Positions 12,081 through 31,194 of a DNA stretch of 64,000 nucleotides are shown here, one piece after another. The translations under genes were made by a program, and so were the position numbers. Location: positions 3,720,001-3,784,000 of the forward strand of contig OY744463.1 of NCBI GenBank assembly GCA_963556145.1, given 5' to 3'. The stretch's first letter is position 1. Every line of letters starts with the position of its first letter. This DNA is from Hygrocybe punicea (Eukaryota; Basidiomycota; Agaricomycetes; Agaricales; Hygrophoraceae). The notes beneath the pieces are model-generated. The model did not search any database and was not told the DNA's origin. It was given only the letters and a program-made list of their open reading frames with translations.

Positions 12081-15000
12081 ATGGGCTTCTGTCGCAGGTG
12101 TGGTGAAATCGTAGTCGGTCCTCGTTGTAAATGTGGTGGCACTCCAGTTGGTGGGTACTGTAAATTATACATATGAAGACAATCTAGGCTAACAGCGCGC
12201 TCAGCGCCAGTCGTTCCGTGGTGCCAGTTAAATACAAAAGAGCAATCCCAAGACAGGTGGTCAAAGACATACGTCTCTAAGGACAAATCTCCAGTCAGAC
12301 CGCTCAGCCATGGTCCGTCAATAAACCCTTCAGTTGCCTCTCACAGCACTGGCGCACAGTCCGGATCACCCACAAAACGTTTTCCACGCCCGATCTCCAG
12401 TGCCACCAGTAATAATACCACCAATGCCCAAATGGGTTCCCGTGTGGCTGCTCACATCGTATCCACAATCTCTTGTATCAACCGTCCACCCTCTCCGCTC
12501 AAGCATTCCACAACAGGCTTCTCCGATCCTATCCCTGAATCCGGCATCCTCCCTTCACCACATACATCCACGCTCGCAAAAGTTTATGGTTCCGTCCTCC
12601 AGCCGAAGGAAACTCTGACGATGCATTCCTGCGCTATCTGCGCTTCGCTATTCCTCCCAGACGCGACAATATACCCAGACCCTAATGACCCTTCCAACAA
12701 CACGCGCTTCCTCTGCCGCTCGTGCTTCACTACCAATGGTGGTTCGAAAGGCTCGTGTCCTTCGTGTTTCCGCCCAGTCCTGACACTGAAATCCGAGGGG
12801 GGATACGTGGCCGCCGTGGGCAAGGTCTGGCATAAAAAGTGTTTTAGATGTGATGGCTGCTTCAAGCCGATTGGTGATGCACCCATGGTTGATCTGCTGG
12901 GAAAACCGTCTTGTGTCGAGTGCTTTGATGGTTGCTTGAAGCGGGATGAAAATACCCCCAAGAAGAAACAGTGGGAAAGTCCCCATGGGGAAAAAGGTGC
13001 CATTAATAGTAACCTCGGAGGCATGAAGACCGGAAAGAGTAGGGAAGGCAGTCCAGCGATTGACGAGCTCGAGCAGAGACTGGGGATCGCCAAAAGTCGT
13101 GAAGGCAGTCCAACATTAGAGGAGTTGTCTCACAGACTGAGTATAGTTGGCAGGAATTCGGAGCGCCGGTATAGTGCAACAGGGAGAGATGCAAGTCCGG
13201 GAACACCACTCTCGAAGAGCCGGGGCAAGACAGATTTCCAACAAGCTGATAGTCCCAGCCCTATGCGGAGTTCTGAACGGTACACCAGGCTGGAGGGAAG
13301 TAGTCCTGGGAGAAAAGGTAGCGGCATCAGTCCCATTCGATACACTCCAACCGGAGGGGCAAACCCACAGCCAACGGAAGAAGCTATCGAAGCGATGAAG
13401 CGGCGGTTTCTTAATGGTAGTTCTGCGTCTCCCTATTCTTCGTCGAATCACCATCGTACATCGCAAGACCGTGGAGCTTCCCCTGCAGCGAGAAGTCCTA
13501 CGCCTCCTAAGATTCTTGTGCCATCCGTTTCTCGGCAAGGATCCATGTCTTCCCACAGTGTTAGGACCATTGCGAGCAGTGTCAACAACGAGTTGAATGA
13601 GGAGCAGGCCCGAGAGGCATTTATACCTCCCATCCCAGACCTCATGTCTGATTTCTCGGACACAACCACACAGTCATCGGGACCAAACTCGCCCCCACGG
13701 AACGATGTGGACGTCGATGTTTTCTACGACGAAGGTACCATTAGGGGGAGGAGCAGGAGTGTGGGCGCGGGGAATATTTCACATGATGAACATGGGTACA
13801 GGAGAGGAGACTTTTTGGAGGGCGACGGTGCGGTCGCAAGTACACAGAGCACCAGGTCAAAATTCACATCAACTCCTGCATCCAAAACGAAACCGCCACC
13901 TACTCTTACAATCAACCGCTCTGGGCCTCATCTAAGTACACCCCCTCCATGTTCAGCTTCCGCCACTTGCGCAAGATGCTATGGTGCGCTCTTCAACCTT
14001 GAGGCCAACGCTATGGGTGGACGCTTCGTCACGGTACCAGAGGAACCACGAGAAAGCGGACAGGAACCCAAAACTTATCATACTGAGTGTTTCAAGTGCG
14101 TGGTGTGCGACGGTTTATTTAGAGAAGACGGGACGGGAAAAGCTATTTTTGTTAGGGGGGAAGAGGGTGTTTGTCATGTGGAAGTGCGTCGTTGATCATT
14201 TTCAGCGGGTTTCCGGATTGAATTTCAACTGCAGTGTGCGCAACCCGAGAAGATCAGCATCGGGCCCAGGCCGATACCAAACTCGAGCCCAACATCTGTT
14301 TCCAAAATGCCTCCCAAGTCACCGCCCACGTACTCAACGTCAAGCCGATACGACCGACCACCTGTCACCGCCCCACCCACGTCCACCCCGATATCATTTC
14401 CTCGCTTTGGCGGTGGAACCTCCTGCCCAGGCTGTCTCAAATCCGTGTCGCCAATGGAGCGAGGCGTAGTGCCAGGTCCACAGAGCACACGGTGGCATGC
14501 GGGATGTTTGGTGTGTGGGGGTAAGAAGGTGGTGTCCAGGGTGGCGGTGTGGGGGAGAGGTGAAAGGAAGGAGCCTGGATGTGGCAAGAAGTTGGACAGC
14601 GCGGCAAAGGGAGATGGTGAAGGTGGAATTTGGTGTCGAGAGTGTTTGGTAATTGATTTTTGCCAGTCTTGCTTCGGAATACTGACGTGCTTATCAGCTG
14701 CTTCTTCCTGTGGGACTGAGAGGCTCGCCACATGGCTCCCCGACTCGTTCAGTGCTTGCGCCATCATACACCGGTAGTGGGTCCTCTCGCGTCACCCTGC
14801 AATTTACAGGTACAACAACCCTAGCGCGTCAGTTCACTGGACTTGGCACCACGGATGCTGCCCTCATGCGGCAATTAACCGGTGGGGGGTTGAGTCCTAC
14901 AAGACAGCTAGACAGGTTGGGGAGTGCGACGAAAGGGTCCTTAGGTCGTTCCGGAAGCCCTACCAGACAGCTGGCAACGATTCGGGAGAGACCAAGGCCG

Positions 15001-15090
15001 AAGAGTGTGATTGGAGTGAGAAGCATGAAGAGTATTGACGAGGGACGGGGAATGTTGCTGAGGCAGATGACTGGGGGTGCGGTGCTGTGA
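12081..15090 (+). CDS. LIM-domain protein with an N-terminal zinc finger
   Basis: Four exons join in frame (12081-12150, 12205-14183, 14235-14648, 14698-15090) to give 951 residues. Right after the start is a small Cys cluster (FCRRCGEIVVGPRCKCGG, residues 3-20). Three LIM-like zinc modules follow at about 166-235 (CAICASLF, HKKCFRCDGCFKPIGD), 612-685 (CARCYGALF, YHTECFKCVVCDGLF, HVEC across an intron) and 747-820 (CPGCLKSV, WHAGCLVCGGK, WCREC). Between them lie Ser/Pro-rich disordered parts with two copies of KSREGSPxxxELxxRL. The C-terminus repeats RQFTG/RQLTG/RQMTG and TRQL motifs. LIM proteins of fungi scaffold actin, cell-wall or Rho signalling complexes; a specific orthologue is not clear to me. 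Missing the first exon would lose the N-terminal zinc cluster. Confidence 0.82.
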
Positions 15091-15287
15091 GATCGGGATA
15101 ATGGACTGGCTTGCTTGCGTGTAAAATGTAAAAACTTTTACTTCGATTTTCGTTCCGTTTCTGCTCTCCTTTGCTTTCGCTTATTGGCCTTGCTACAAGT
15201 TAATATATACTGAACACATGTCCGTTCGCTGGCAAGGTGACTTGATCAATATTGCTAAGGCTGGAAGAGCGCAACAGACACTGTCTG

Positions 15288-18200
15288 TCAGCTCACTACG
15301 ATATTCACGGCGTTTTCTTCCTCCATCCTGTCTTTACCAAGAACCATCAAAGCCATCTCGTTCCAAAGAGTTTGGGATTCAGTTAATGTTTTTCCACGAA
15401 ATTGAGATGCCAGAAGAGACGCCAGCTGGCTGCGAAGGTACTTGAGAGCAATATTAGCTTTAGGAGTCATGCGGAACCTGATTTTGCGGTCGATGAATGC
15501 TGAATTTGATATAAGCTGAGGAAAGAATTGATAATAGCAAGGCAGCCGGTAACATAAATACAAATCCTACCTTAAAATCAACTTCCCCGCACAACAACAA
15601 CATGGACACGTCGTCCACCGGACCAGTTTCCCAAGCATATAACTTCTTTGATTGCCTGGCGCAGAAATCAGGGCATTTCCATGCTGTCGAACCTGATGCT
15701 CACATGAGGGTGAAGTAAGACAGGTGATTGACCTCAAAGTCGGACGGCTTCCTGCGAAAGTTAACCGAAGATGGGTGAAATGCAACTGGTTGGTTATTAG
15801 ATATCATTCGCATTTGTCCGTTGCTAGAATCAATAGACAGTATTTTCGGATAAAGTCCCGCAGTTAAAGCAGCGTTGAGGAGTAAAAAATTGTTGGAATT
15901 GCAATCAAGCTGTGCTGGAACCATGACAAAACGAACACGGTTGCGGCCATACCGAGCTCTGAAGATCATGACATTAGCGTTAGCAAGAATAGCAGTGGGT
16001 CTCCAATTGCACATACCGGCTTAGCTCTCGCATGAAGACCTTGTCAACGTGAATGAAAGCGGAGTCGATCAGATATCTGAATAGAATATAATGGTTAGTA
16101 TATTCTGAACAGTTGCCTGAGTATCTATTTACCCTAGGAATTGTTGGCGGAGTTCTTCGATTTGCTGAAGATTCTGAAGACAAGCTATCGTCAGAAGATG
16201 GGGTGAAACAACTTGAGTTCAAAGTACCTGATGACTAAGGAAGTTTACCCGACAGAATTTACGAACAAAACCTGGGTTTGCAGAAGCTCGTCGCCAACTG
16301 GAAAACGCATTGTGGATAGTCAAAAAATCGGAATTCTCTGCAACGAAGTCAGCAAACTCAGGCAACAGGTTCGAGACACATACCAGCTCGGAAGGAATTC
16401 TTAGCACGGTCAGCTTCTTGTTCTAGGCCAAAAGGTGTCATAAAGGGGGATTTTGAGTTGAGAGCAGCAGCAATGGTGAGAGCAGGGTCTAAGCAGCGGA
16501 ACAGAGCTGCAATTAACAGGAACTTCCCAAGATGAACATCGGTAGGCAGTTTGCTGAGCAGTCTTCCCATAGGAGTGATCTCCTCGTCAGACGTCAGCGC
16601 GCGAACCTGGTATGCACGTTCGTAATTCTGTTAAAGGAATCTAAGCAAGCCGACCTACCTCTACAAGCGCAGATATCGCCCTTTGGACATTAATCGGCGC
16701 AGGCGGATCCAGAGCACGAGAGAGAATATCTTCAATAGACGACCCCAGCTTTACTTTCATGATTTTTATGCGCAAACCCAAATCGGACAAACTCAAACGC
16801 ATCATTTCTGGTAGTGGGTGCTCTGCCATCTGACACACACACACACATGGGTTTGGGATGACAGCCCATTATAATATACAATCTCACCTGAGTGTCGTGG
16901 CGTAATTTGGTAAAGAGATGGAAACAAAGGCCGTGCTGGACACGTCCGGCACGTCCTCGTCGCTGCGTAGCATTGCTTCTGGCTATAAATGTTTCCACTA
17001 AGCGACTTATCTGCCGTTTTTCATCGAACCTGCCAAGGACTTGTGAAGTAATGGGTGTGAAGAAATGTTAAACTACGAACCTCATTTCACGGTGCTTCCC
17101 AGAGTCAATGACACATGTGATATCAGGTATGGTGATACCAGTCTCTGCGATATTGGTGGCTGTGGGTAGGTCGCAAATAAGAATACAGTGGATTTAATAT
17201 TCAGTGCACGGACCGATAACTATCTTTCTGATGCCCTTCGGAGGAATGTCAAATACGGCACCTTGATTTTCACTGGAGAGAGTCGAATGCAGAGGGAATA
17301 CTTTGAAATCATTACTCGATCCGAACAATGGATGCTCCGTGAGGAGATCGTTCATGCGGCGAATCTCTCCTAATCCAGGCATGAAAATAAGGATGGCTGT
17401 AGAGTAAGACGCGTGTGAGGTGTCTTCGAAGCAAATTCGTTCCAATAGTCGTATAATGAGATCATAAGGAATTAGACGCTCGTCCAGGAGGTTGATCGTC
17501 GAGGCAGTGGTTGATGAGTACCGCTTCTCGAGTTTTACGTGCTCTTGAACATCTTCGTCGTCTTCATCTCCTACAGCAGCTAATTCTTCCGCCCAATCGA
17601 CTCGATTTTTCCCTCGGTAGAATTTGTCTTGGGCTGACAATAGTCACTGGTGAGGTTCGCCATTCAATACATGGATAACAAAAACGTACAGCGCCTTGCA
17701 TACGTTGAACTTTCCGAAATCGACCATTGCGTGTACTCCACCGCATCCTCTAAAAATTGAACATCAACGGGAAATGTACGCCCAGGAATGTGAAGCTTTG
17801 GGCAACCACCAAAAAAATCAGAGATCTTTTCAGCATCCACTGTTGCAGACATTAAAATAACTCTGGAAAGAACATCACCATTGAGAATACAATCGATCTC
17901 AGCAAAACACGTACTTTAGATCAGATCGTTGGTTTAAAAGAGATTTAACGACTATAAGAAGGAAGTCAGACTCGATGGTGCGTTCATGAACCTAGTAAAC
18001 CGAGTCATTTCCTGAATTGTAGCAATGGGAAAAATTTAGGAAACCTCGTCAATGATAATATGCTATTGAGTTGGTTAGTGATGGTCTAGTGGGCTGTAGA
18101 CCATTAGTTACCGTGATTTCATCAAAGGCAGTTCCTTGACCATCTTGTCCAGAACCTCCTTCTAGCATTCGCAATGCGATGCCATTCGTGACGAACGCCA

Positions 18201-20827
18201 GCCGGGTATTTCTCGACGTGTTACTCTCTAACCGAATCGAATAACCAACGAGAGAGCTAGGGGTTCCCAGAGCGCCAGGGACATCTCCCAATTCACGCGA
18301 AACGCGTTGCGCCAGAGAAATGGCCGAGATGCGACGCGGTTCCGTGCAATAAATCTTGCAATGTTTTCCCCTAGACAGCTGATCCTCGAGGATGAATGTC
18401 GGAACTTGCGTCGATTTGCCGCTATGTTAATGCTTGAGAAAAATAGATGTATCGGAATTATAGATAAAATTACCATCCCGTTTCGCCACTCAGAACAAGT
18501 ATTTGTGAATGTTCTAACACTGAGGTGATCTCGTCCCGGTATTGTGCGATTGGAAGGAGATTGCGGTGATGCTAGGAATTAATCATAGTTCAAGAGACGC
18601 ATGAATAGACAGGACAAAGTAGTACCAGCATCTCTTGGTATCCTGGACTAGCTCGTCGGGCCTTGAAGCCCGCCATGAGATGTTCGGGAGTTATGTCATT
18701 ATGAAGGAATGGGCGTGGGGAAAGGCCATTTTTGGTGTCCAGGACCTGTTTGGCCGCCTTGCCAGTGTTCTAAATCACGCGAACCAGATAAGAAATCAAT
18801 GACGGATGATTCTCTCCTTGTGCACCTGACCTTCTCAATGAGTTCCAGCTTTGGTTCGATAATGGACCGCAATTTTGCCCAAACAGCCCGGTTGATAGCA
18901 TCATTACATGTCTTCCTTGCCGATCCAAGTTCATCCCAGAGATCACGAAACACCGCGGGTAGCAAGCGAAAGAATGTTTGACTACCGGGAGCGCTTGATG
19001 AGCCACCAGCGAAGCCATCCGTCGAAGGAAAGGTAAGCGCGAACAGAGCGACAGTAGCGATATATTGTTCTGCTTGCGTTGTATCATAACAAGACACGTT
19101 TTCCATCTTCCACTCATCTAACTTCTGGCCCTCCCAACGGACGCACACTGCTGCCCTTTTTGCGCGGCTAACACCGGATATGATCTGATATGAAATGACA
19201 GCGTATCGATCAGCCTTTGCTACCGTTTCCGAAAGTAGGGTCTTGGGTGTACGGCCCGACCAATGTTTGGGTAGAGACATATCCCGGACGTGTACAGTAA
19301 TGCCTTGCTCATTCATTTCCGCTGTGGGCATGTCATCGAGAATTTCAAATAATCCTCCTCCTCCAGACTGGGGTTCGTCTTCACTGAATATATCTGGTGT
19401 TGAGGGTTGTGAGGATATCCGTTGCGATGAAACTACTTGTGGCTGCAAATTGGGGGGCCGTTTTATGTTCCGTTCCACTTTATGGTTGATATCTGAGGAA
19501 TCGGGACCTCCTCGCAGTCTGGATTGAAGAGCAAGCGCATCTGCCGTCTTGCGTTCCGTCTGATACTGAGCTTCGGCATCCCTTTCGTCGAAAAAGTAGT
19601 TTTTCTTGACATTTTCCAGCTTTGCTTCAAGGTCGCGAATGAAACACGTGCTGGCATTGTCTTCAGGTTGACGTCTAAGGGATGTGATCTGGAATTTCAG
19701 GCGGACATATTGGGAATTCGGGTCGTCGATGTCGGGCGAATCACTACCAGATTCTGATCTGTTCATGCTGCGATCGAAGGAAGAAAGGATATGGGACTTT
19801 AACAGTGTCTTTTCCTGCTCGGAAATGTCGTCACGAGATGATGATCTAGACATATCGGACGTCGGTATGAAGGTGGGAGCACGAGGATCTAGAGTGGAAG
19901 GATTCAGGGGCGACGTAGAAGATACCAAAAATTGTGCTGGCGTGCGAGGAGTCCGGAGGCTTTGAGATGTCCGAGACGTGCGATGTTCTGCACCCTCATG
20001 AAAACCTATGAATGACATAATTAGATTACTTTCAATCACTCCATATGAAACGAGGAGGTACGTTTATTTTCTTCAAGTTCATCTATTGTACAATGGATGT
20101 ACAGCTGTGGTACCGCGTCAGCACGAGACTGCCGCTGAAGAAACCTGATAACCGACCCATTCGTATGCCTCGTCGAGATCAACGCCATTTATGGAGCGAA
20201 GACATTCCTCTACTCTCTCTTCCGTAAAACCTAAGCGTCTGAGAACACCATACGTTATAGCAAGTCTAGCGATCGCTTTCTCTTCAACCTCTTCAATAGG
20301 CTTCTTTTCTGAAAACAATCACATAATTCGATATCACCACATAAATTAAACGATTCCGCTGAAATGTCACCTGGCGTAGCTTGAGACAATATTAAATCAA
20401 GTATTCGGTTCGTCAAGCCCGGGTCCAATTCTAACCGTGGAAGCGATTTTGAGAATCGCCTTTCCATCCCAATCGCCTGGAAGTTGAGATAAACAATGGA
20501 AGTTTTACCGTGACAGAACCATCGACATACCTTGACTGTTCTCAATATATCTTTCTCGGTCTTTTCCTGCAACTTGTCTACTAGGTTTTGCAGCGATTGT
20601 TCCTCTACTTTGTCGGCATCGAAGGCCTCGTTGGGCTGGACAGCCATATCGCAGCTGGCTTCTTTCACGTTCTCTGTCCGTTCGGTTTCATCCTCTAGAG
20701 AAGCAGAAACACCAGGAACGTTTGGCTGATCCTCCGTTTGGACCACCGTGATGACCTTCTTTGGGACAGATGTCGTCGCGAATCCGCGAGCCACGGGCTT
20801 CAACTGCGTTTTCTTCTTCTTGGCCAT
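15288..20827 (-). CDS. DExH-box RNA helicase, DHX29/YLR419W-like
   Basis: This is a long multi-exon gene starting MAKKKKTQLKP and ending ...NAVNIVVS. Exons carry all core motifs: GETGCGKSTQVP (motif I, split by an intron), CTEPRRISA, DEVHER (motif II, an intron after DE), MSATVDAEK (III), ATNIAETGITIPD (V) and QRRGRAGR (VI). Helicase-associated sequence follows (LSRALDPPAPINVQRAISAL, LPTDVHLGKFLLIAALFRCL) and then an OB-fold region. The N-terminal part has a UBA-like segment (YGVLRRLGFTEERVEECLRS) and an RWD-like middle, as in DHX29/DHX57/Ylr419w. DHX29 helps ribosomal scanning on structured mRNA leaders; that role here is inferred. I estimate 1,300-1,400 residues. No internal break was seen at the junctions I checked. 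Confidence 0.87.
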
Positions 20828-21206
20828 GCCGGATGGACCAAGATCAAGGGGCTCGGAATGCCTTGAACGAGTCTCTTCCTTCTTGGAACTGCTCCCCTCT
20901 TTACTATGCCAGGATTAGCCAGAAACCAATGGTAGCAAACTGCCTCCAGTTGAGCTCCTAAGCACTCGAGATTCTAGGTTATTCAGAGCCAGATAGTTTG
21001 TAAAATGAACAGGAATTGAATAGGAGTCGATTGTGTGTAAGAGCATGAGAGTTGCAGAATGTGGTCGCACTCATCAGTGGCGCGACACTGCTGTGACTCC
21101 CAAGCTGCAAAATGAACATTGTCGATCCAGTACATAATTATAAAAGTGTATACGTATCTAACGAAGGAATGTGAAGGGAAGAAACTTCAGACAGATGAAA
21201 TCCGTC
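20828..21206. other. Intergenic, 379 bp
   Basis: This is promoter space of the helicase gene and 3' flank of the INO80 gene. No supported gene or structured element is seen. Confidence 0.5.
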
Positions 21207-26962
<5,756 letters not shown>

Positions 26963-27592
26963 GGCCCAATAGCAAGCGCAAGGATTGTTATGCCAGTGAC
27001 AACGTCACTGCGTTTCTCTCGAAAAACGGGATGGCAACCAATGTTGACCTCGTGGGATAAGGGCAAGCAGTACAGCCTGAGCAAAACTATCCTGTGTTGA
27101 CGATGTCACTCCAACAATTCGACGGCGTTGAATGGCAGAAGGTTGGAATACGACCTTGGTGTGTGCGATGTCGTGAGCGACGACGAGGGGAAGCAAAGCG
27201 AGAGAACCGAGAAAGGGGAGGGGGAGGGGTTGGAAATGGAACTTTTGAAGCCGCAGTTGGCGCCGATTCAGTTTCTTTACATCTTTTGCTTCAGTTGCCT
27301 GTCCCAGATTAGGACCTTTCCTTTTCGGTTCTGCAGGGCTCTTCCGAGTCTCTGCCTGCAAGTATCACTCACGGTGACCAGTTTGTTTCCACTCAAAAGT
27401 CCTAGTAGAGAGCAGTGCAATCTCACTGTGACTCTGCCAGGCAGTTTCTCATTTCAGCCGAAACTCGACGGGCACTGGCGAAACATATTGTCTATCTCTG
27501 ATGGCCTGCACCAAGTTTATGGGGTCCTACCTGTACTACCCAAATCATTTATAAATCTCTTGTGAAAAAAAAGGTTTCCAATATCCCTAGCG
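26963..27592. other. Intergenic, 630 bp, with one doubtful minus-strand ORF (27361-27005)
   Basis: The stretch between INO80 and fumarase holds a 118-residue minus-strand frame beginning MQAETRKSPAEPKRKG. It has a short hydrophobic run (LPLPFLGSLALLPLVV). I cannot tie it to any family. The stretch may simply be leader sequence of INO80. Confidence 0.35.
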
Positions 27593-29732
27593 CTATTCAT
27601 CGTCTGGATACAACATCAATTCTGGTCGCACTTTTTCATCAAACTCCTCAGCCGTGAGGAAACCCAACGACATAGTTGCCTCTTTCAACGTAGTTCCCTC
27701 CTTGTGAGCCTTCTTGGCGCACTTTGCAACATCTGCGAGCAACAGTCATGTTTGCACAAAGTACAGAGATGAAGATGCAACGAACTATCATAACCCAGAT
27801 GGCTGTTAAGAATGGTTGCCAGCATCAGGGACTCATTCAGCAAATGGTTGATCCGCTTTTCGTTGGCCAGAATTCCTACCACGCAGTTCTTCTTGAACGA
27901 ACGAGATGCTTTGGTTTGAGGGAAAAATTCAGTGTGCTCACTCCCGTCCTGATACGGGATGACAAACCGTCGGAGAGCAACCGAATGCTTTGCAAGACAT
28001 TCTTGATGATGACAGGTTTGAAGACGTTCAGCTGGCAGTGCGCTGCTTAGCTCGTGTCAAGCTGAGTTCATTATGACACTAACCTCAAATTGCCCACTCG
28101 CACCAGCTACGCTGACGGCCGTTTGATTCCCCATTACCTGAGCCGCAACCATAGTCATGGCTTCACACTGCGTTGGGTTAACCTTGCCTGGCATGATGCT
28201 ACTTCCCGGCTCATTTTCTGGCAGACTAATCTCTCCAAAACCACAGCGAGGACCCGAACCAAGGAATCGAATGTCATTCGCAATCTTCATAAGAGAGCAG
28301 GCAAGAACATTGAGGGCCCCGTGAGTCTCGACGAGAGCATCATGAGCAGCGAGAGCTTCGAACTACCGTCAAACCCCTGTATGAGCATAAAAATGCATTG
28401 TTAGGTCTTCCTTACCTTGTTGGGAGCCGTTTTGAACTCCAGACCTGTAATTTTTGAAATTTCAGCCGCGATCTTCACATCAAATCCCCTTTTCGTATTG
28501 AGGCCCTGAAAAATCACAGCGGGGAAACACATGCTTTCACATTCATGTGAAGTACTTACAGTTCCAACAGCGGTACCTCCTTGAGCTAGGCAATTCAAAC
28601 GAGGAAGCACATCTTTCACCCTTTCGATTCCATTGGTAACTTGTTGCACGTAACCGCTAAATTCTTGGCCAAGAGTAAGAGGGGTGGCATCCTGATCCGA
28701 CCTCAATACCATAATCAGGTAGACTAGCAATAATGCGCAAACCTGTAGGTGGGTACGTCCTATCTTGATGATATTGCCAAAGGCCTTCGATCTTTCATCC
28801 AGCACATCACGGAGCTCCGTGAGAGCCGGAATGAGTGAATGAGAAATCTCAATCACCGCAGCCACGTGCATCGCCGTTGGAAAGCTGTTAAATTGTGGTC
28901 AGCACACAGATGCCCTCGTGAAATGGAGAATTCATCAGTACGTGTCATTGCTACTCTGGCTCATGTTGACGTGGTCGTTCGGGTGAACTGGCTTCTTGGA
29001 ACCTAATTCACCACCGAGGATTTCAATGGCGCGGTTCGAGATGACCTAGGGCAGGACTTCTAACTCATACCATTAATCATTGGATGGCGTCGTACCTCGT
29101 TTACATTCATGTTACTCTGCGTCCCACTTCCTGTTTGGAATACGACCAACGGAAAATGATCCATCAGCTTTCCAGAGATGACCTGAAACGATCAATCGAA
29201 TCGAGATTGATTCGCAGAGTATAGTCATGAACCAACATCATCAGCTGCCTTTTGAATAGCGTTGCCGATCTTGGGATCTAAGCCATAACCAACATTGACC
29301 ACAGACGCAGCCTTCTTCAGCACACCGAACGCCTTGATCAAGGGGGGAGGCAATCTTTCGGTGGGTCCCCCGATATCAAAATTCTGCAGGGAACTATCGG
29401 CATTACTTCAGATTGAAAATATGCCGTCAGCATGAGGGAAAACATACCGCTGTGTCTGAGCACCCCAGTATCGATCGGATGGGACTTGTAATTCACCAAA
29501 GGTATCCCTCTCGATGCGAAATTGCTGATTGGACTGCGAGAGTGAGTTTCAGCGAAGAGTGTATTGCTCGCCCATTGCAACATTGACGAACCATGATAGA
29601 ACCGGTTGTGGAGAAGACTCTCGTGCTTTGGGATAGATAAAGCAGCTGCCGGCTTTTAGGCCCCGGGAAGCTCTGCCATATGTTTATCCGAAAATAGCAC
29701 ACTCGAGGGCCTAAAAGAGACCAAAACAGCAT
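27593..29732 (-). CDS. FUM1: Fumarate hydratase (class II), mitochondrial with probable dual use
   Basis: Fumarase interconverts fumarate and malate in the TCA cycle and, in yeast, also acts in the cytosol and nucleus. Exon 1 (29732-29592, 47 codons) gives an Arg/Ser-rich presequence ([20 protein letters not shown]). Exon 2 (29524-29448) resumes with [20 protein letters not shown]. Later exons hold [55 protein letters not shown], the catalytic-His region [19 protein letters not shown], and the class II signature [16 protein letters not shown]. The tail ends [11 protein letters not shown] at 27593. All active-site segments are present and no break is seen. The choice of start is the least certain point. 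Confidence 0.92.
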
Positions 29733-30104
29733 ACTTCAGGCCGAGACGACTGTCAACTTGCATATTCTTATGACTTCTGGACTGGACTCACGGTTGAAGG
29801 TGTACTCTAAGATCTTGGCCTGTTCCGGACAATGCCGACACCGTTTTTACGGAAAAGCCACCAACATTTTTTATGAAAAATTCGTGAGGCCGATTGGAGC
29901 GATTCTGATTTTTGCCCGGCCGAATGTGATCCCATGTAAACGACCTTCACTGCGACAGGGCTGCCCCTCAGGCTGGCAATCGGAATATCTAATAATCTAT
30001 CACAGAGGAGCTGCAGCGAAAGCTACAGGTACACGTGATTGTCCACCTCACCACTTATAATAAGTCTCGTAATGTGTGCTCAGTGTTTCTAACAGCCCCT
30101 CGTC
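29733..30104. promoter_or_regulatory. Divergent promoter region of fumarase and PEX11
   Basis: 372 bp separate the two start codons. No coding signal is supported. The region includes GGCCTAAAAG/GGCCCTCGAG words and pyrimidine tracts, but I cannot name a factor site. Confidence 0.45.
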
Positions 30105-31194
30105 ATGTCGAGCGCAGCGTCTCAGGTTATTCTCCACCCCGTAATTTCGCAGACCCTCAAGGTGTGGTCTGCCACCGCTGGGCGTGACAAGGTCCGTCTG
30201 TAGCCCCCTCGACTCGGAGATGGCCTCCATTGACCATTTGACGAAGACGTATCGAGCAGCTCAATATTTCTCTCGGTTCCTTGCCTGGTACCTCATTACG
30301 CGGGGGCATAAACTCCAATCTGCCCGCTTTAATGCCCTCAAAAGTCACCTTGGAACGGCCAGGAAATGTCCGTACACACCCCTTCTGCTACTCTTTGTCT
30401 CGAATTAATGGGAATTCCTTCAGTGATGCGCCTTGGAAAGCCGCTGGAACATCTCCAAGCAGCTTTACGTGCTACCTTGGTTTCCGGAAACGCCACAGAG
30501 CGGATCACTACAATCGGTAGACAGATCAGCTATTTTGGCTACCTATCGCATGACGCAGTCATCTGGGCGAGTTCAACCAGTGACATTTGATGCATAAGTT
30601 TGCTGACTCCCGTCATCTCTAGGCCAACGCTATCAAATTTATCTCTCTTCGACAAGAAACAGCACAAAAGTTAGGCAAGAATTCCAATCGCTTCTGGTTT
30701 GCGGGTATCCTCTTCAGCATTGCCCACGGATCGCTTAAGGTTCGTGTTCTCTGGCCAGCCTCCGGCGTACTATTGACATTCGATCTACTAGCTGGTGCGG
30801 TTGGCGCATGATACAAGGAAGCTAGGCCTGTCGAAGTCAAATCCCTGGAGTGAAAAGGATATCGGAAAGGAAACGGAACGCGACGTGCAACTTCGTGCAC
30901 TAGAAGTGTCAGCATTTATCTTTCACTGCCTTGAGGGAAAACGCTCATTTCAGGTGAATCAGTGCTCTAGCTGCCACCCTTGAACAGTTTACCATTGATA
31001 TACTGGATCTATGGATCCCTGCCACAAATTTGGGCTTTGTCAATTTCAATGACGGCGTTCTTGGCATAATCGGGTATGTTCATCTCCATTCTTTTTCTGC
31101 ATTGTTCTCAAGCTTATTTTCGTATCTCCGAAGATTCATCACCTCTGTTATGGTCTTGCGCAAGCAGTGGGAAGCTGCCACAGTGAAAAAGTAG
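30105..31194 (+). CDS. PEX11: Peroxisomal membrane protein PEX11
   Basis: Seven exons join in frame (30105-30191, 30247-30367, 30424-30566, 30623-30739, 30792-30907, 30963-31073, 31134-31194) to give 251 residues, the usual PEX11 length. PEX11 elongates peroxisomal membranes before fission. Diagnostic stretches are RAAQYFSRFLAWYL, RFNALKSHLGTARKLMRLGK, LEHLQAALRATLVSGNATER, RQISYFGYLSHDAVIWANAI, NSNRFWFAGILFSIAHG and FTIDILDLWIPATNLGFVNF. The N-terminal amphipathic helix region and a C-terminal hydrophobic hairpin are in place. The intron 30567-30622 begins with GC (TGG|GCGAGT), the only frame-preserving choice I found. Confidence 0.9.

Noticed and set aside
11957..12286. 109-codon minus-strand frame before the glycosylase
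   Set aside because: It overlaps the first exons of the LIM gene and its translation is low-complexity (ASTTSSTTSRAM); the glycosylase start at 11960 does not need it.
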